From assembly GCA_023254735.1 (NCBI GenBank), contig JALRKV010000113.1, forward strand, positions 1-45,753: DNA of 45,753 nt, given 5' to 3'. Every line of letters begins with the position of its first letter. Position 1 is the first letter of the stretch. Source of the DNA: Pseudomonadales bacterium (GTDB taxonomy: Bacteria; Pseudomonadota; Gammaproteobacteria; Pseudomonadales; Pseudohongiellaceae). Below the pieces are notes generated by a model. It was not told the DNA's origin and did no database searches. It saw nothing but the letters and a program-made list of their open reading frames with translations. Below are positions 17,384 to 25,804 of the stretch, piece by piece. The position numbers and the translations under genes were made by a program.

Positions 17384-19267
17384 TTAGTCTTCTGTCACTA
17401 GCGCTTCGGTGCGTGGAGGAATCGTGCCGATCGACAGGGATTCAACTTTGCGTCCACCGTAGATCATATTAATCAGAGCACGGGTACCGACAATCGCCGT
17501 GAACATAGAGGTGATAATCCCGATCATCAGCGTGATGGCAAAGCCCTTCACTGGCCCCGAACCAATCGTGAACAACACCATCGCGACAAGAAACGTGGTT
17601 AAGTTGGCATCGAGAATGGTCGTAAACGCACGATCATAACCGGCATCGATCGCGCGCTGTGGCGACGACCCCTCAGCGATTTCTTCGCGTATGCGGGTGA
17701 AGATCAACACATTGGCATCCACCGCCATACCCACTGTGAGCACAATTCCAACGATACCCGGCAGCGTCAGCGTGGCAGGAATTATCGAAGACATCACCGC
17801 AAAAATCAGCAGTATGTTCATGACGAGTGCGATGTTCGCAGCCAAGCCAAACACGCGGTAGTAGAACAGCATGAATAGAATCACCAATGCCGCGGCCACC
17901 TGAACCCCGCGTATGCCCTGGTCGAGATTCTCCTGTCCCATCGACGGGCCGATGACTGACTGTTCGACAATGGTCATCGGCGCGGCCAGCGAACCAGAGC
18001 TAATAAGCAGAGATAAATCATTGGCTTCGCGCGAGGTCAGGCCGGTAATCACAAACTGACGACCGAGCGCCGAATTAATTCGCGCATGACTTATTAGTCG
18101 CTTCTCTTCATAAAATTCGACTTCGTCGACCTCATTGCCTTCGTCATCAACAGTCGTGTTGGTGCGCGACTTCGTCTCGATGAGAAGAATGTCCATCAGG
18201 CGACCGACATTGTCCCGCGTCACGCGGTTAATCTGATTGCCGCCCTGCGCATCTAGACTGATTTGCACCTGCGGCAGTCCGTTCTGATCAAGCGACGAGC
18301 GCACGTTGCTTATGCGATCGCCCTGCAGAATCACATCATTGTTGACGTTAATCGATTGACCCTGATAGTCGAAAGTTTCATAGGTCAGGCTTGAGGCGCT
18401 TAACTCGGCCTCTAAATGGAATTCGAGCGTCGCAATGCGTTGCAGAATGCGAATGGCCTGCGCAGGATCCTGCACGCCGGGGAGCTCAACCACTATGCGG
18501 TTAGCACCTTGCTGCTGTACAGTAGGCTCGGATACGCCAAGGGCATCGACCCGATTGATTAGCGTAGTACGGTTCGCTTGCAGCGTGTCGCGCTGGATTT
18601 GAAGGATGACATCCTCGGTCATACGCATATCGAGCACGAAGAAATCGCCCGACTCGCTATTCTGTAACTGGAGCTCAGGAAAATTTGTAATTAGCGCCGA
18701 ACGCGCAGCCGATCTATCATCGGAGGTCGCGAAGCGAATTTCGAGGTGTGTGCTATCGACAAGGGTCAGCCCACGCGAACGGATCCGCTCTTCGCGCAGA
18801 ATAGACCTTACGTTGCTCAGGTTATCTTCCATGCGCCGCTGAATGGCCGCGTCCATGTCGACTTCCATCAGGAAATGAACACCCCCTTGAAGATCGAGGC
18901 CGAGATTCATTTTCCCTGCGCCGATAGACTGCATCCAGCTGGGCGTCGTCGGCGCTAGATTCAGGGCGACGATATAGTCAGGGCCAAACGCATTTTCGAG
19001 CGCTGTCTTCGCCCGCAGCTGATCCTCCACAGAGTCGAGTCTGACTAGCAGACTCTCATCATTGATCGCCGCACCGAAAAAGTTCAGCTGTGCAGCTTCA
19101 AGCGCCGTGGTCGCCCTCTCGATATCAAATTCTGTTAGCGGCGACACCTCGCTACTAATCTGGATAGCCTCATCGTCGGGATAGAGGTTAGGCACCGAAT
19201 AGAGCAAGCCCCACAGAACGACGAGGAATATTAGCGCGTTCTTCCACGCAGGATATCGATTGAGCAT
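17384..19267 (-). CDS. secD: Protein translocase subunit SecD
   Basis: This 627-residue protein starts MLNRYPAWKNALIFLVVLWG, with a first membrane helix and then GKMNLGLDLQGGVHFLMEVD, the conserved D1 motif. Large periplasmic domains follow (P1 head with NRVDALGVSEPTVQQQG and VVELPGVQDP). Five C-terminal helices contain GIVLTVGMAVDANVLIFTRI, the proton-path Asp region, and TTILDANLTTFLVA. It works with SecF in the inner membrane to finish protein export. YajC lies 107 bases upstream, with a GC-rich hairpin between them. Confidence 0.97.
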   Translation of the reverse strand: MLNRYPAWKNALIFLVVLWGLLYSVPNLYPDDEAIQISSEVSPLTEFDIERATTALEAAQLNFFGAAINDESLLVRLDSVEDQLRAKTALENAFGPDYIVALNLAPTTPSWMQSIGAGKMNLGLDLQGGVHFLMEVDMDAAIQRRMEDNLSNVRSILREERIRSRGLTLVDSTHLEIRFATSDDRSAARSALITNFPELQLQNSESGDFFVLDMRMTEDVILQIQRDTLQANRTTLINRVDALGVSEPTVQQQGANRIVVELPGVQDPAQAIRILQRIATLEFHLEAELSASSLTYETFDYQGQSINVNNDVILQGDRISNVRSSLDQNGLPQVQISLDAQGGNQINRVTRDNVGRLMDILLIETKSRTNTTVDDEGNEVDEVEFYEEKRLISHARINSALGRQFVITGLTSREANDLSLLISSGSLAAPMTIVEQSVIGPSMGQENLDQGIRGVQVAAALVILFMLFYYRVFGLAANIALVMNILLIFAVMSSIIPATLTLPGIVGIVLTVGMAVDANVLIFTRIREEIAEGSSPQRAIDAGYDRAFTTILDANLTTFLVAMVLFTIGSGPVKGFAITLMIGIITSMFTAIVGTRALINMIYGGRKVESLSIGTIPPRTEALVTED

Positions 19268-19333
19268 AAGTGGGCTCTGCAGATTGAAAAGTTAACGATT
19301 TCAACACGCGTGCGCTAACACACGTAACTTAAA

Positions 19334-19362
19334 GGCGCGCGCCGAGACTCCTACAGCGCGCC
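19334..19362 (-). other. GC hairpin between yajC and secD
   Basis: Arms GGCGCGC (19334-19340) and GCGCGCC (19356-19362) flank a 15-base loop just downstream of the yajC stop on the minus strand, followed by only three U residues. It is too weak in U to be a full intrinsic terminator. It may stabilise the yajC message end or attenuate readthrough into secD. Confidence 0.4.
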
Positions 19363-19374
19363 CCTGCGGGTAGA

Positions 19375-19698
19375 CTAGATCTTCGCCAGTGTCCCTTTGG
19401 GTAATACTGCAGCGATCGCCGCCTTTTGTATTTTGACCTCGAGGCCGGTGCCAACATCGACAGCGAGATAGTCTTCGCTCACGCGCACCACTTTGCCCAG
19501 AAGACCGCCAGAGGTTAGCACCTCGTCGCCTTTGCCTATACTAGCTACCAAATCGCGATGCTCCTTCGCACGCTTAGACTGCGGACGCAGAATCAACAGC
19601 CAGAACAGGAGGAACATGCCGCCAAACAAGATGAGATTGAAGGTCAGCGAAGGCTGGCCGGGTTCTTGGGCGTAGGCTACTGGGAACAAAAAATCCAT
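19375..19698 (-). CDS. yajC: Sec translocon accessory protein YajC
   Basis: This 107-residue protein has one membrane helix (FNLILFGGMFLLFWLLILRP) followed by the typical cytosolic domain with QSKRAKEHRDLVASIGKGDEV and TSGGLLGKV. It associates with SecDF and the YidC complex. It sits between tgt and secD, as in most Gammaproteobacteria. The start at 19698 gives the usual length, and the first residues MDFLFPVAYAQ are family-like. Confidence 0.96.
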   Translation of the reverse strand: MDFLFPVAYAQEPGQPSLTFNLILFGGMFLLFWLLILRPQSKRAKEHRDLVASIGKGDEVLTSGGLLGKVVRVSEDYLAVDVGTGLEVKIQKAAIAAVLPKGTLAKI

Positions 19699-19861
19699 GT
19701 ACTGAGCTCTCTTTAATGATTGATTTGGTTAGTTATGCGGGGCATTGTCTCACAAATGGAGGCGCCGGAAACGATATCAAGGCTGAGGCTGAGTAGAAAC
19801 TCTTCTTTGCTGGAATCATTTGACTACTTTAAGGCGCCCAAGTCGGCATTAAGGTCAGCGC

Positions 19862-21043
<1,182 letters not shown>

Positions 21044-21073
21044 TTATCAATGCATTCGATCGGTTCGCTGCGG

Positions 21074-22660
21074 CTAGTGCTCTCGCGTCGCGCGGAACTC
21101 AATGTCGGGCCAACGCTCTTCCATAAGACTTAAATTTACACGCGTGGGTGCGAGGTAGGTAAGGTAGCCGCCGCCATCGATTGCCAAATTATCGTGCGCT
21201 TTTTTGCGGAATTCCGCGAGCTTGCTTACATCCTTGCAATCCACCCAGCGCGCCGACTGCACGGTGATCGGCTCATAGATTGCATCGACTTTGTACTCGT
21301 CTTTTAAGCGAAACGCGACGACCTCGAACTGCAGCACACCCACCGCGCCAACGATCAGATCGTTGTTGCGTAGCGGCGCGAACAGCTGCGTAGAACCCTC
21401 TTCCGAGAGTTGCTGTAAGCCCTTTTGTAGCGCCTTCATCTTGAGCGGGTCTTTTAGGCGAATCCGTCGGAACAATTCGGGGGCGAAGTGAGGTATCCCA
21501 AGAAACTTAAGGTCTTCACCGCCAGTAAAAGTATCGCCTATTTGTATAGTGCCGTGGTTGTGTAGGCCTATGATGTCGCCGGACACAGCGGACTCTGCTT
21601 GATCACGATCTCCTGCGAGAAAGGTGACCGCGTCGGCAATTTTTACATCCTTACCAAGGCGCGAGTGGCGCATCTTCATGTTGCGTGAGTACTCGCCAGA
21701 ACAAAGGCGCATGAAGGCGATTCGATCTCGATGCTTCGGATCCATGTTTGCCTGAATCTTGAAAACAAAGCCAGTGAATTCAGGCTCGACGGCGGCAACC
21801 TCGCGGGTCTGGGTTTCGCGGCTCCGCGGCGCAGGAGCATATTCAACGAAGTCATCGAGCATTTCTTTGACACCGAAATTACCCAGAGCAGTGCCGAAAT
21901 AAACCGGCGTTAACTCGCCACGTAAATAGGCGTCAAGATCGAAGTCATTGCTCGCGCCGCGCACGAGTTCTATTTCGTCTCGGAAATCGTCTCGGTAGCT
22001 GCCTAGCAGCGTTTTCGCCGCGTCGCTGTCGATGCCTTCGATCACTTCAACCTCGTGCAGCTGACTTCCCTGCCCGTGTCTGTAAACGTGGATAGTATCT
22101 TTATAGAGGTTGTAGACGCCTTTGAACTCTTTGCCCATGCCGAGGGGCCAGTTAATCGGGGCGCACTTAATTTTTAGCACTGTCTCGATCTCATCGAGCA
22201 CGTCGATCGCCTCGCGAATATCGCGGTCGAGCTTATTCACGAAGGTGAAAATGGGTGTGTCTCGCAGCCTACAAACTTCCATGAGCTTGATAGTTCTCTC
22301 TTCGACACCCTTTGCGCCGTCGACGATCATTAACGCCGAATCGACCGCGGTTAAGACACGGTAGGTGTCCTCCGAGAAGTCTTCATGGCCCGGCGTATCG
22401 AGGAGATTGACGATGCGGTCTTTGTATGGAAACTGCATAACTGAGGAGGTTACCGAAATTCCACGCTGCTGCTCCATCGCCATCCAGTCGGAGGTCGCAT
22501 GCTTCTCCGTCTTTTTCCCCTTGACCGACCCTGCGACCTGGATCAGATTGCCCAAAAGGATGAGCTTCTCCGTGATTGTGGTTTTACCTGCGTCAGGGTG
22601 CGAGATGATGGCAAAGGTACGCCTTTTGTTAATTTCGTTGGCTAAGTTGCTAACACCCAT
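21074..22660 (-). CDS. prfC: Peptide chain release factor 3
   Basis: This 528-residue translational GTPase recycles RF1/RF2 from the ribosome after termination. It has G1 SHPDAGKTT (20-28), G2-region [15 protein letters not shown]3 [15 protein letters not shown]4 NKLDRD, and later domains with [20 protein letters not shown]. The order and length are those of RF3 rather than EF-G. The start [21 protein letters not shown] is family-typical. The upstream gap of 181 bases is shared with the divergent acyl-CoA dehydrogenase and holds a short palindrome 15-27 bases ahead of the ATG. Confidence 0.97.
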   Translation of the reverse strand: MGVSNLANEINKRRTFAIISHPDAGKTTITEKLILLGNLIQVAGSVKGKKTEKHATSDWMAMEQQRGISVTSSVMQFPYKDRIVNLLDTPGHEDFSEDTYRVLTAVDSALMIVDGAKGVEERTIKLMEVCRLRDTPIFTFVNKLDRDIREAIDVLDEIETVLKIKCAPINWPLGMGKEFKGVYNLYKDTIHVYRHGQGSQLHEVEVIEGIDSDAAKTLLGSYRDDFRDEIELVRGASNDFDLDAYLRGELTPVYFGTALGNFGVKEMLDDFVEYAPAPRSRETQTREVAAVEPEFTGFVFKIQANMDPKHRDRIAFMRLCSGEYSRNMKMRHSRLGKDVKIADAVTFLAGDRDQAESAVSGDIIGLHNHGTIQIGDTFTGGEDLKFLGIPHFAPELFRRIRLKDPLKMKALQKGLQQLSEEGSTQLFAPLRNNDLIVGAVGVLQFEVVAFRLKDEYKVDAIYEPITVQSARWVDCKDVSKLAEFRKKAHDNLAIDGGGYLTYLAPTRVNLSLMEERWPDIEFRATREH

Positions 22661-22841
22661 ACCTGATGAATCCTAATTGTGACAATTTCTAGATCAGAGA
22701 ATCTGCGGTAACTTGGCTTGAAAAGGCTCCGGCCCGCGTGAGGGACGCATGGTATCAAATTACTGACTACAATCCTCGCGCGAGTTCACCTACACTCGGG
22801 GCGATTGTTTTCACTCTAAAATCAGTTATACAGGCACCCGC

Positions 22842-24002
22842 ATGGATTTCACCCTGAACGAAGAACAGCGCGCACTCCAAGAATCAGTTCGGCAGTTTGC
22901 CCAGCGCGAGCTCCCGGAGCTTGCTCGTGAGATAGAGCGCAATGATGAACCACCAAGCCTCGAGCTGCGAAAACGCTTTGGTGAACTCGGCTATCTAGGC
23001 GTCAACTTACCTAGCGAATACGGTGGCGGCGGCCTGTCGCATTTCGATGCGGTGCTCGTACTTGAAGAAATCGCCAAGATTTCCATCGCCGTGGCATTCC
23101 CTATTTTCGAATCCTGTTTCGGCCCCACACTCGCCATCGCGCACTTCGGTAGCGACGCGATGAAGCAGCGAGTACTACCGAAAGTCTGCGCCGGCGAGAT
23201 GGTTGTCGCCGTCTCAATGTCAGAGCCGGAGGCGGGGTCGGCACTAACCGACCTAAAGACTCAGGTACGCCGAGAAGGTGACAAACTCCTACTAAGCGGA
23301 AACAAGCGCTGGAGCTCAGGCGCCGGTCATTCCGAGGCCTATGTTGTCTATTGCCGCATGGACGATAGCCCCGGCGCCAAATCTATCGGCGCAGTGCTCG
23401 TCGAAAAAGGCAGTGCGGGCTTTACCTTCGGCAAACGCGATCACCATATGGGCTTCCGCGGAGTGTGCAGCGCGGACATGTATTTCGACGATGTTGAAAT
23501 CAACGAAGCAGATATCCTCGTGCCCGCAGGCGGCTTTGGCAAACTGATGGATGCCTTCGACCTCGAACGCTGTGGTAATACAACGATGTCACTGGCAACC
23601 GCACAGTCGGCATTCGACTATGTGTTGGCGTATGTCCAAGAGCGCCGGCAGTTCGGCAAACCACTCGTCGATTTTCAGGGCGTACAAATTCAAATCGCCG
23701 AGATGAAGATGAAACTCGAAGCGGCGAGGCTGCTGCTTTATCGCGCCGTTATCAATGCCGAGAGCGGCCTGCCCTCAATTGCAGAGAGCTCCGTTGCGAA
23801 ATGTTTCGCCAATGAAACCGCACGGGAGGTCACTGGCAAAGCGATGCAGCTAATGGGAGGTTACGGCTACTCAAAAGAATTTCCGCTGGAGCAGAAGCTC
23901 AGAGATTCCTGGGGCTGGGGGATTGCGGGCGGCGCCATTGATATCCAGAAGGTGAATATCACCGCCGCACTCGTTGGCCGACGCTTCAATCAACGGGCAT
24001 AA
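22842..24002 (+). CDS. Acyl-CoA dehydrogenase
   Basis: This 386-residue flavoenzyme introduces the 2,3-double bond into an acyl-CoA. It has the N-terminal helical domain (DFTLNEEQRALQESVRQF), the FAD/substrate loop SMSEPEAGSALTDLKT, ERRQFGKPLVDFQGVQ and the C-terminal QLMGGYGYSKEFPLEQKLRD. At the position of the usual catalytic Glu (YEGTxxIQ) the sequence has IAGGAIDIQ, so Gly363 replaces it. The helix-G motif DAFDLERCG supplies Glu242, the position used as base in isovaleryl-CoA and long-chain acyl-CoA dehydrogenases. It is transcribed alone, divergent from prfC and convergent with the gene at 24016; a hairpin follows the stop. Branched or bulky acyl chains are possible substrates. Confidence 0.93.
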   Translation: MDFTLNEEQRALQESVRQFAQRELPELAREIERNDEPPSLELRKRFGELGYLGVNLPSEYGGGGLSHFDAVLVLEEIAKISIAVAFPIFESCFGPTLAIAHFGSDAMKQRVLPKVCAGEMVVAVSMSEPEAGSALTDLKTQVRREGDKLLLSGNKRWSSGAGHSEAYVVYCRMDDSPGAKSIGAVLVEKGSAGFTFGKRDHHMGFRGVCSADMYFDDVEINEADILVPAGGFGKLMDAFDLERCGNTTMSLATAQSAFDYVLAYVQERRQFGKPLVDFQGVQIQIAEMKMKLEAARLLLYRAVINAESGLPSIAESSVAKCFANETAREVTGKAMQLMGGYGYSKEFPLEQKLRDSWGWGIAGGAIDIQKVNITAALVGRRFNQRA

Positions 24003-24013
24003 GCCTAGGCAGA

Positions 24014-24040
24014 TCCTAGTGCAGCACCGCTGCGCTAGGA
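24014..24040. terminator. Hairpin between convergent genes
   Basis: A 12-pair stem with one T-G wobble and a 3-base loop runs TCCTAGTGCAGC / GCTGCGCTAGGA. It begins 11 bases after the acyl-CoA dehydrogenase stop and contains the stop codon of the opposing gene. There is no T run on either side, so it is a candidate two-way 3' end structure rather than a textbook terminator. Confidence 0.45.
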
Positions 24041-24675
24041 ATCTCTCGCGATTCTGAGTAGTCGGCGTGAAGGATGTCGGCCCTCTGGACTAGGAGCAGA
24101 TCGTTCGGCAGGAGCTTGTCGTATTCGTCTGCGGCCGAATCTATGGCCTGCACGTCTATTTCCTCGGTCAATACACACACCACGTCGTCATCATCAACAT
24201 CGACAACAATCGCTTGTTTGAAGCCGACTATCGTATTGAGCGAGGCTTTTGAACCGATATCAAATCGGTACGCCGGAAGCAGCGCGGAGGGCGATCTGAG
24301 CAGACCAGTTGAGGTGAATGCCACGCCGAATCCTGCCGCTGCAACAATGTGAATGATCTCGATGACGTCGGGATCTGAAAGATCCACCCTTAACGTTCTC
24401 CCCTCTGGCGGAACCGATTCGAGCTCTGCTTTCGGCTTTTTCTGGCTTAGCAGACGCAGGAAGAGGCTAATGTCTTCTTCGTTCCATTCGAGCGTTTCCT
24501 CTTGCTCAGAGCGCAAACTGTCGGACGCCAAACTCAGTATCGTGGTTTCAATTGTAAGGTCGGGCACTTCGTTCTCTGGCGGTCGCGGCACCACGAGAGA
24601 AACAGAGCAGTAGCCTTCGCTACTCTCAGGACTTAGCCTCCAAAGAAACGGAATGTCGGCGTTGAGTTCGATCAT
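24016..24675 (-). CDS. Uncharacterised protein
   Basis: This 219-residue protein starts at ATG 24675 (MIELNADIPFLWRLSPE). I recognise no family. It is acidic and soluble-looking with no signal peptide. A charged middle (SEQEETLEWNEEDISLFLRL) is followed by a mixed alpha/beta C-terminal half with VVDVDDDDVVCVLTEEIDV. The frame continues upstream to 24849, but that extension is Arg/Tyr/Cys-rich and unlike the rest, so I left it out. AAGG lies 11 bases before the chosen ATG. It borders the AT-rich, DnaA-box-containing gap and diverges from another unknown gene at 25312. Confidence 0.6.
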   Translation of the reverse strand: MIELNADIPFLWRLSPESSEGYCSVSLVVPRPPENEVPDLTIETTILSLASDSLRSEQEETLEWNEEDISLFLRLLSQKKPKAELESVPPEGRTLRVDLSDPDVIEIIHIVAAAGFGVAFTSTGLLRSPSALLPAYRFDIGSKASLNTIVGFKQAIVVDVDDDDVVCVLTEEIDVQAIDSAADEYDKLLPNDLLLVQRADILHADYSESREIPSAAVLH

Positions 24676-24927
24676 AAAGCGAAGGTGCCTTGCGAGTCTG
24701 CCTAGAAATGGATGACGATAAAGTGACCGGTGAGTGCACGAGTGCAGCGATCGCCAAAACCTGACCTTAAGATAACACAAATGCAGGGGGGTATATATCG
24801 ATCGATAACATGGGATAAGCAAAATCGCAAAAGAGAAAGTTAGCGCCAAGACCTAACCGATTCTAGACATAGTTGCCGTAAGCTATTGTGCTGCAAGCTA
24901 TTTGCGCAACATGCAAAAGCGCTCATT

Positions 24928-24950
24928 TTTTCCACAGAAACTGTGGATAA
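24928..24950. promoter_or_regulatory. Inverted pair of DnaA boxes
   Basis: TTTTCCACA (24928-24936, one mismatch to TTATNCACA) and TGTGGATAA (24942-24950, exact consensus on the minus strand) face each other across five bases, forming the palindrome TTTTCCACAG-AAA-CTGTGGATAA with one mismatch. This is the form seen in replication origins and DnaA-regulated promoters. Confidence 0.6.
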
Positions 24951-25130
24951 CTCTGGGGGTAAAATGGGAAAAGTACTCAGAAGGCGCTAAATTTGCGCTT
25001 TTACGCTCAAATTGATTGATTTTTAATCAGCTTATAAATTTTATTTAAATCAATACTTTACACTTAAAGCTCGCCAATTATTTGAGAAAACATCGAAAAA
25101 ACCAGTGTTTTATGACACGAATGTTGCGCA

Positions 25131-25139
25131 TGTGCATAA
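25131..25139 (-). promoter_or_regulatory. DnaA box (TTATGCACA)
   Basis: TGTGCATAA on the plus strand is TTATGCACA on the minus strand, an exact match to TTATNCACA. It lies on the far side of the AT-rich core from the inverted pair. Confidence 0.45.
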
Positions 25140-25311
25140 AATTACGAGGTTAACGCGCCGTCGACAAAGCATTGACTCGCTACTTACTGATTTATATCAG
25201 TTTTTAAGAAAATAGAAACCGTTCGTTCCGACATGCTCGCTGCCGTAGCACTGCAATCACGAAACCGTCTGTGCGACAATGCGCGCAAACCACTCCATCG
25301 GCACTGCGGCT

Positions 25312-25788
25312 ATGACGACCCTGCTTCCCTCTAACAACAAATCCACTGCACTTCGTCTCATTGCGCTGGCCGCGCTAGCCGCCATTCTCGCGCTGTTCCT
25401 TAGCGCTATTTTTGTCCGCTGGTCGGTGAGCAAGAAGGCCGATGCGCGAACGCTTCTTCTCATTCAGGACGTATTCGCGGCCGATAAGACGTCGAATCTT
25501 TTGCTCTTTGCACATCCTGATCTCTTTAACACCACGAGCGAACTCAAGTGGCCGAGTGCTATTTACTCGCAGCGCAGCAGACTAGGCACACTGGCGAGCA
25601 TCGACGCCCTAAGCAGAACGGTAACACTCCCTCTACTAAATCGCGGAGGGGAAAACACACGCGCGAGTTATGAGGCGCTCGTGACGTTCGAAACAGGCCC
25701 CGCAGAAATCAGTATTGACTACGTACTCAGCGACAATGAGTGGCTTGTGACCGAGTTTTCGGTGCTCGCAGGTGCACTGTCACGTTAG
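25312..25788 (+). CDS. Uncharacterised single-pass membrane protein
   Basis: This 158-residue protein starts MTTLLPSNNKSTALRL, with one membrane helix (LIALAALAAILALFLSAIFV) and then a soluble domain of about 115 residues. The end, ISIDYVLSDNEWLVTEFSVL, looks like the strand pair of a small cystatin- or NTF2-like fold, but I cannot name a family. ATG 25279 is an in-frame alternative, and neither start has a good ribosome binding site. It diverges from the unknown gene at 24016 across the AT-rich gap and ends 16 bases before the convergent PilB-like gene. The domain should be periplasmic if the basic segment after the helix is ignored, or cytoplasmic by the positive-inside rule (WSVSKKADAR), so topology is unclear. 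Confidence 0.55.
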   Translation: MTTLLPSNNKSTALRLIALAALAAILALFLSAIFVRWSVSKKADARTLLLIQDVFAADKTSNLLLFAHPDLFNTTSELKWPSAIYSQRSRLGTLASIDALSRTVTLPLLNRGGENTRASYEALVTFETGPAEISIDYVLSDNEWLVTEFSVLAGALSR

Positions 25789-25804
25789 CGTTCCAGATGC
25801 TCAT

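Larger units (their letters stand above)
24676..25311. other. AT-rich intergenic region with DnaA-box-like sites
   Basis: This is the longest gene-free stretch in the window, between two divergent unknown genes. It has a strongly AT-rich core at about 25008-25072, perfect or near DnaA boxes on both sides of it, and a weak hairpin with a T run (ACTGAT-TTAT-ATCAGT, 25186-25205). No convincing tRNA or small gene is visible. It may carry promoters for both neighbours, a replication-related site, or both. Confidence 0.5.

Noticed and set aside
22675..22687. Palindrome AATTGT-G-ACAATT ahead of prfC
   Set aside because: Six-base arms are expected by chance somewhere in this much intergenic sequence; no repeat of the site elsewhere.
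22805..22832. Promoter-like TTGTTT, 16-base spacer, TATACA before the acyl-CoA dehydrogenase
   Set aside because: Transcription would start within a few bases of the ATG and leave no ribosome binding site, so I did not call it.
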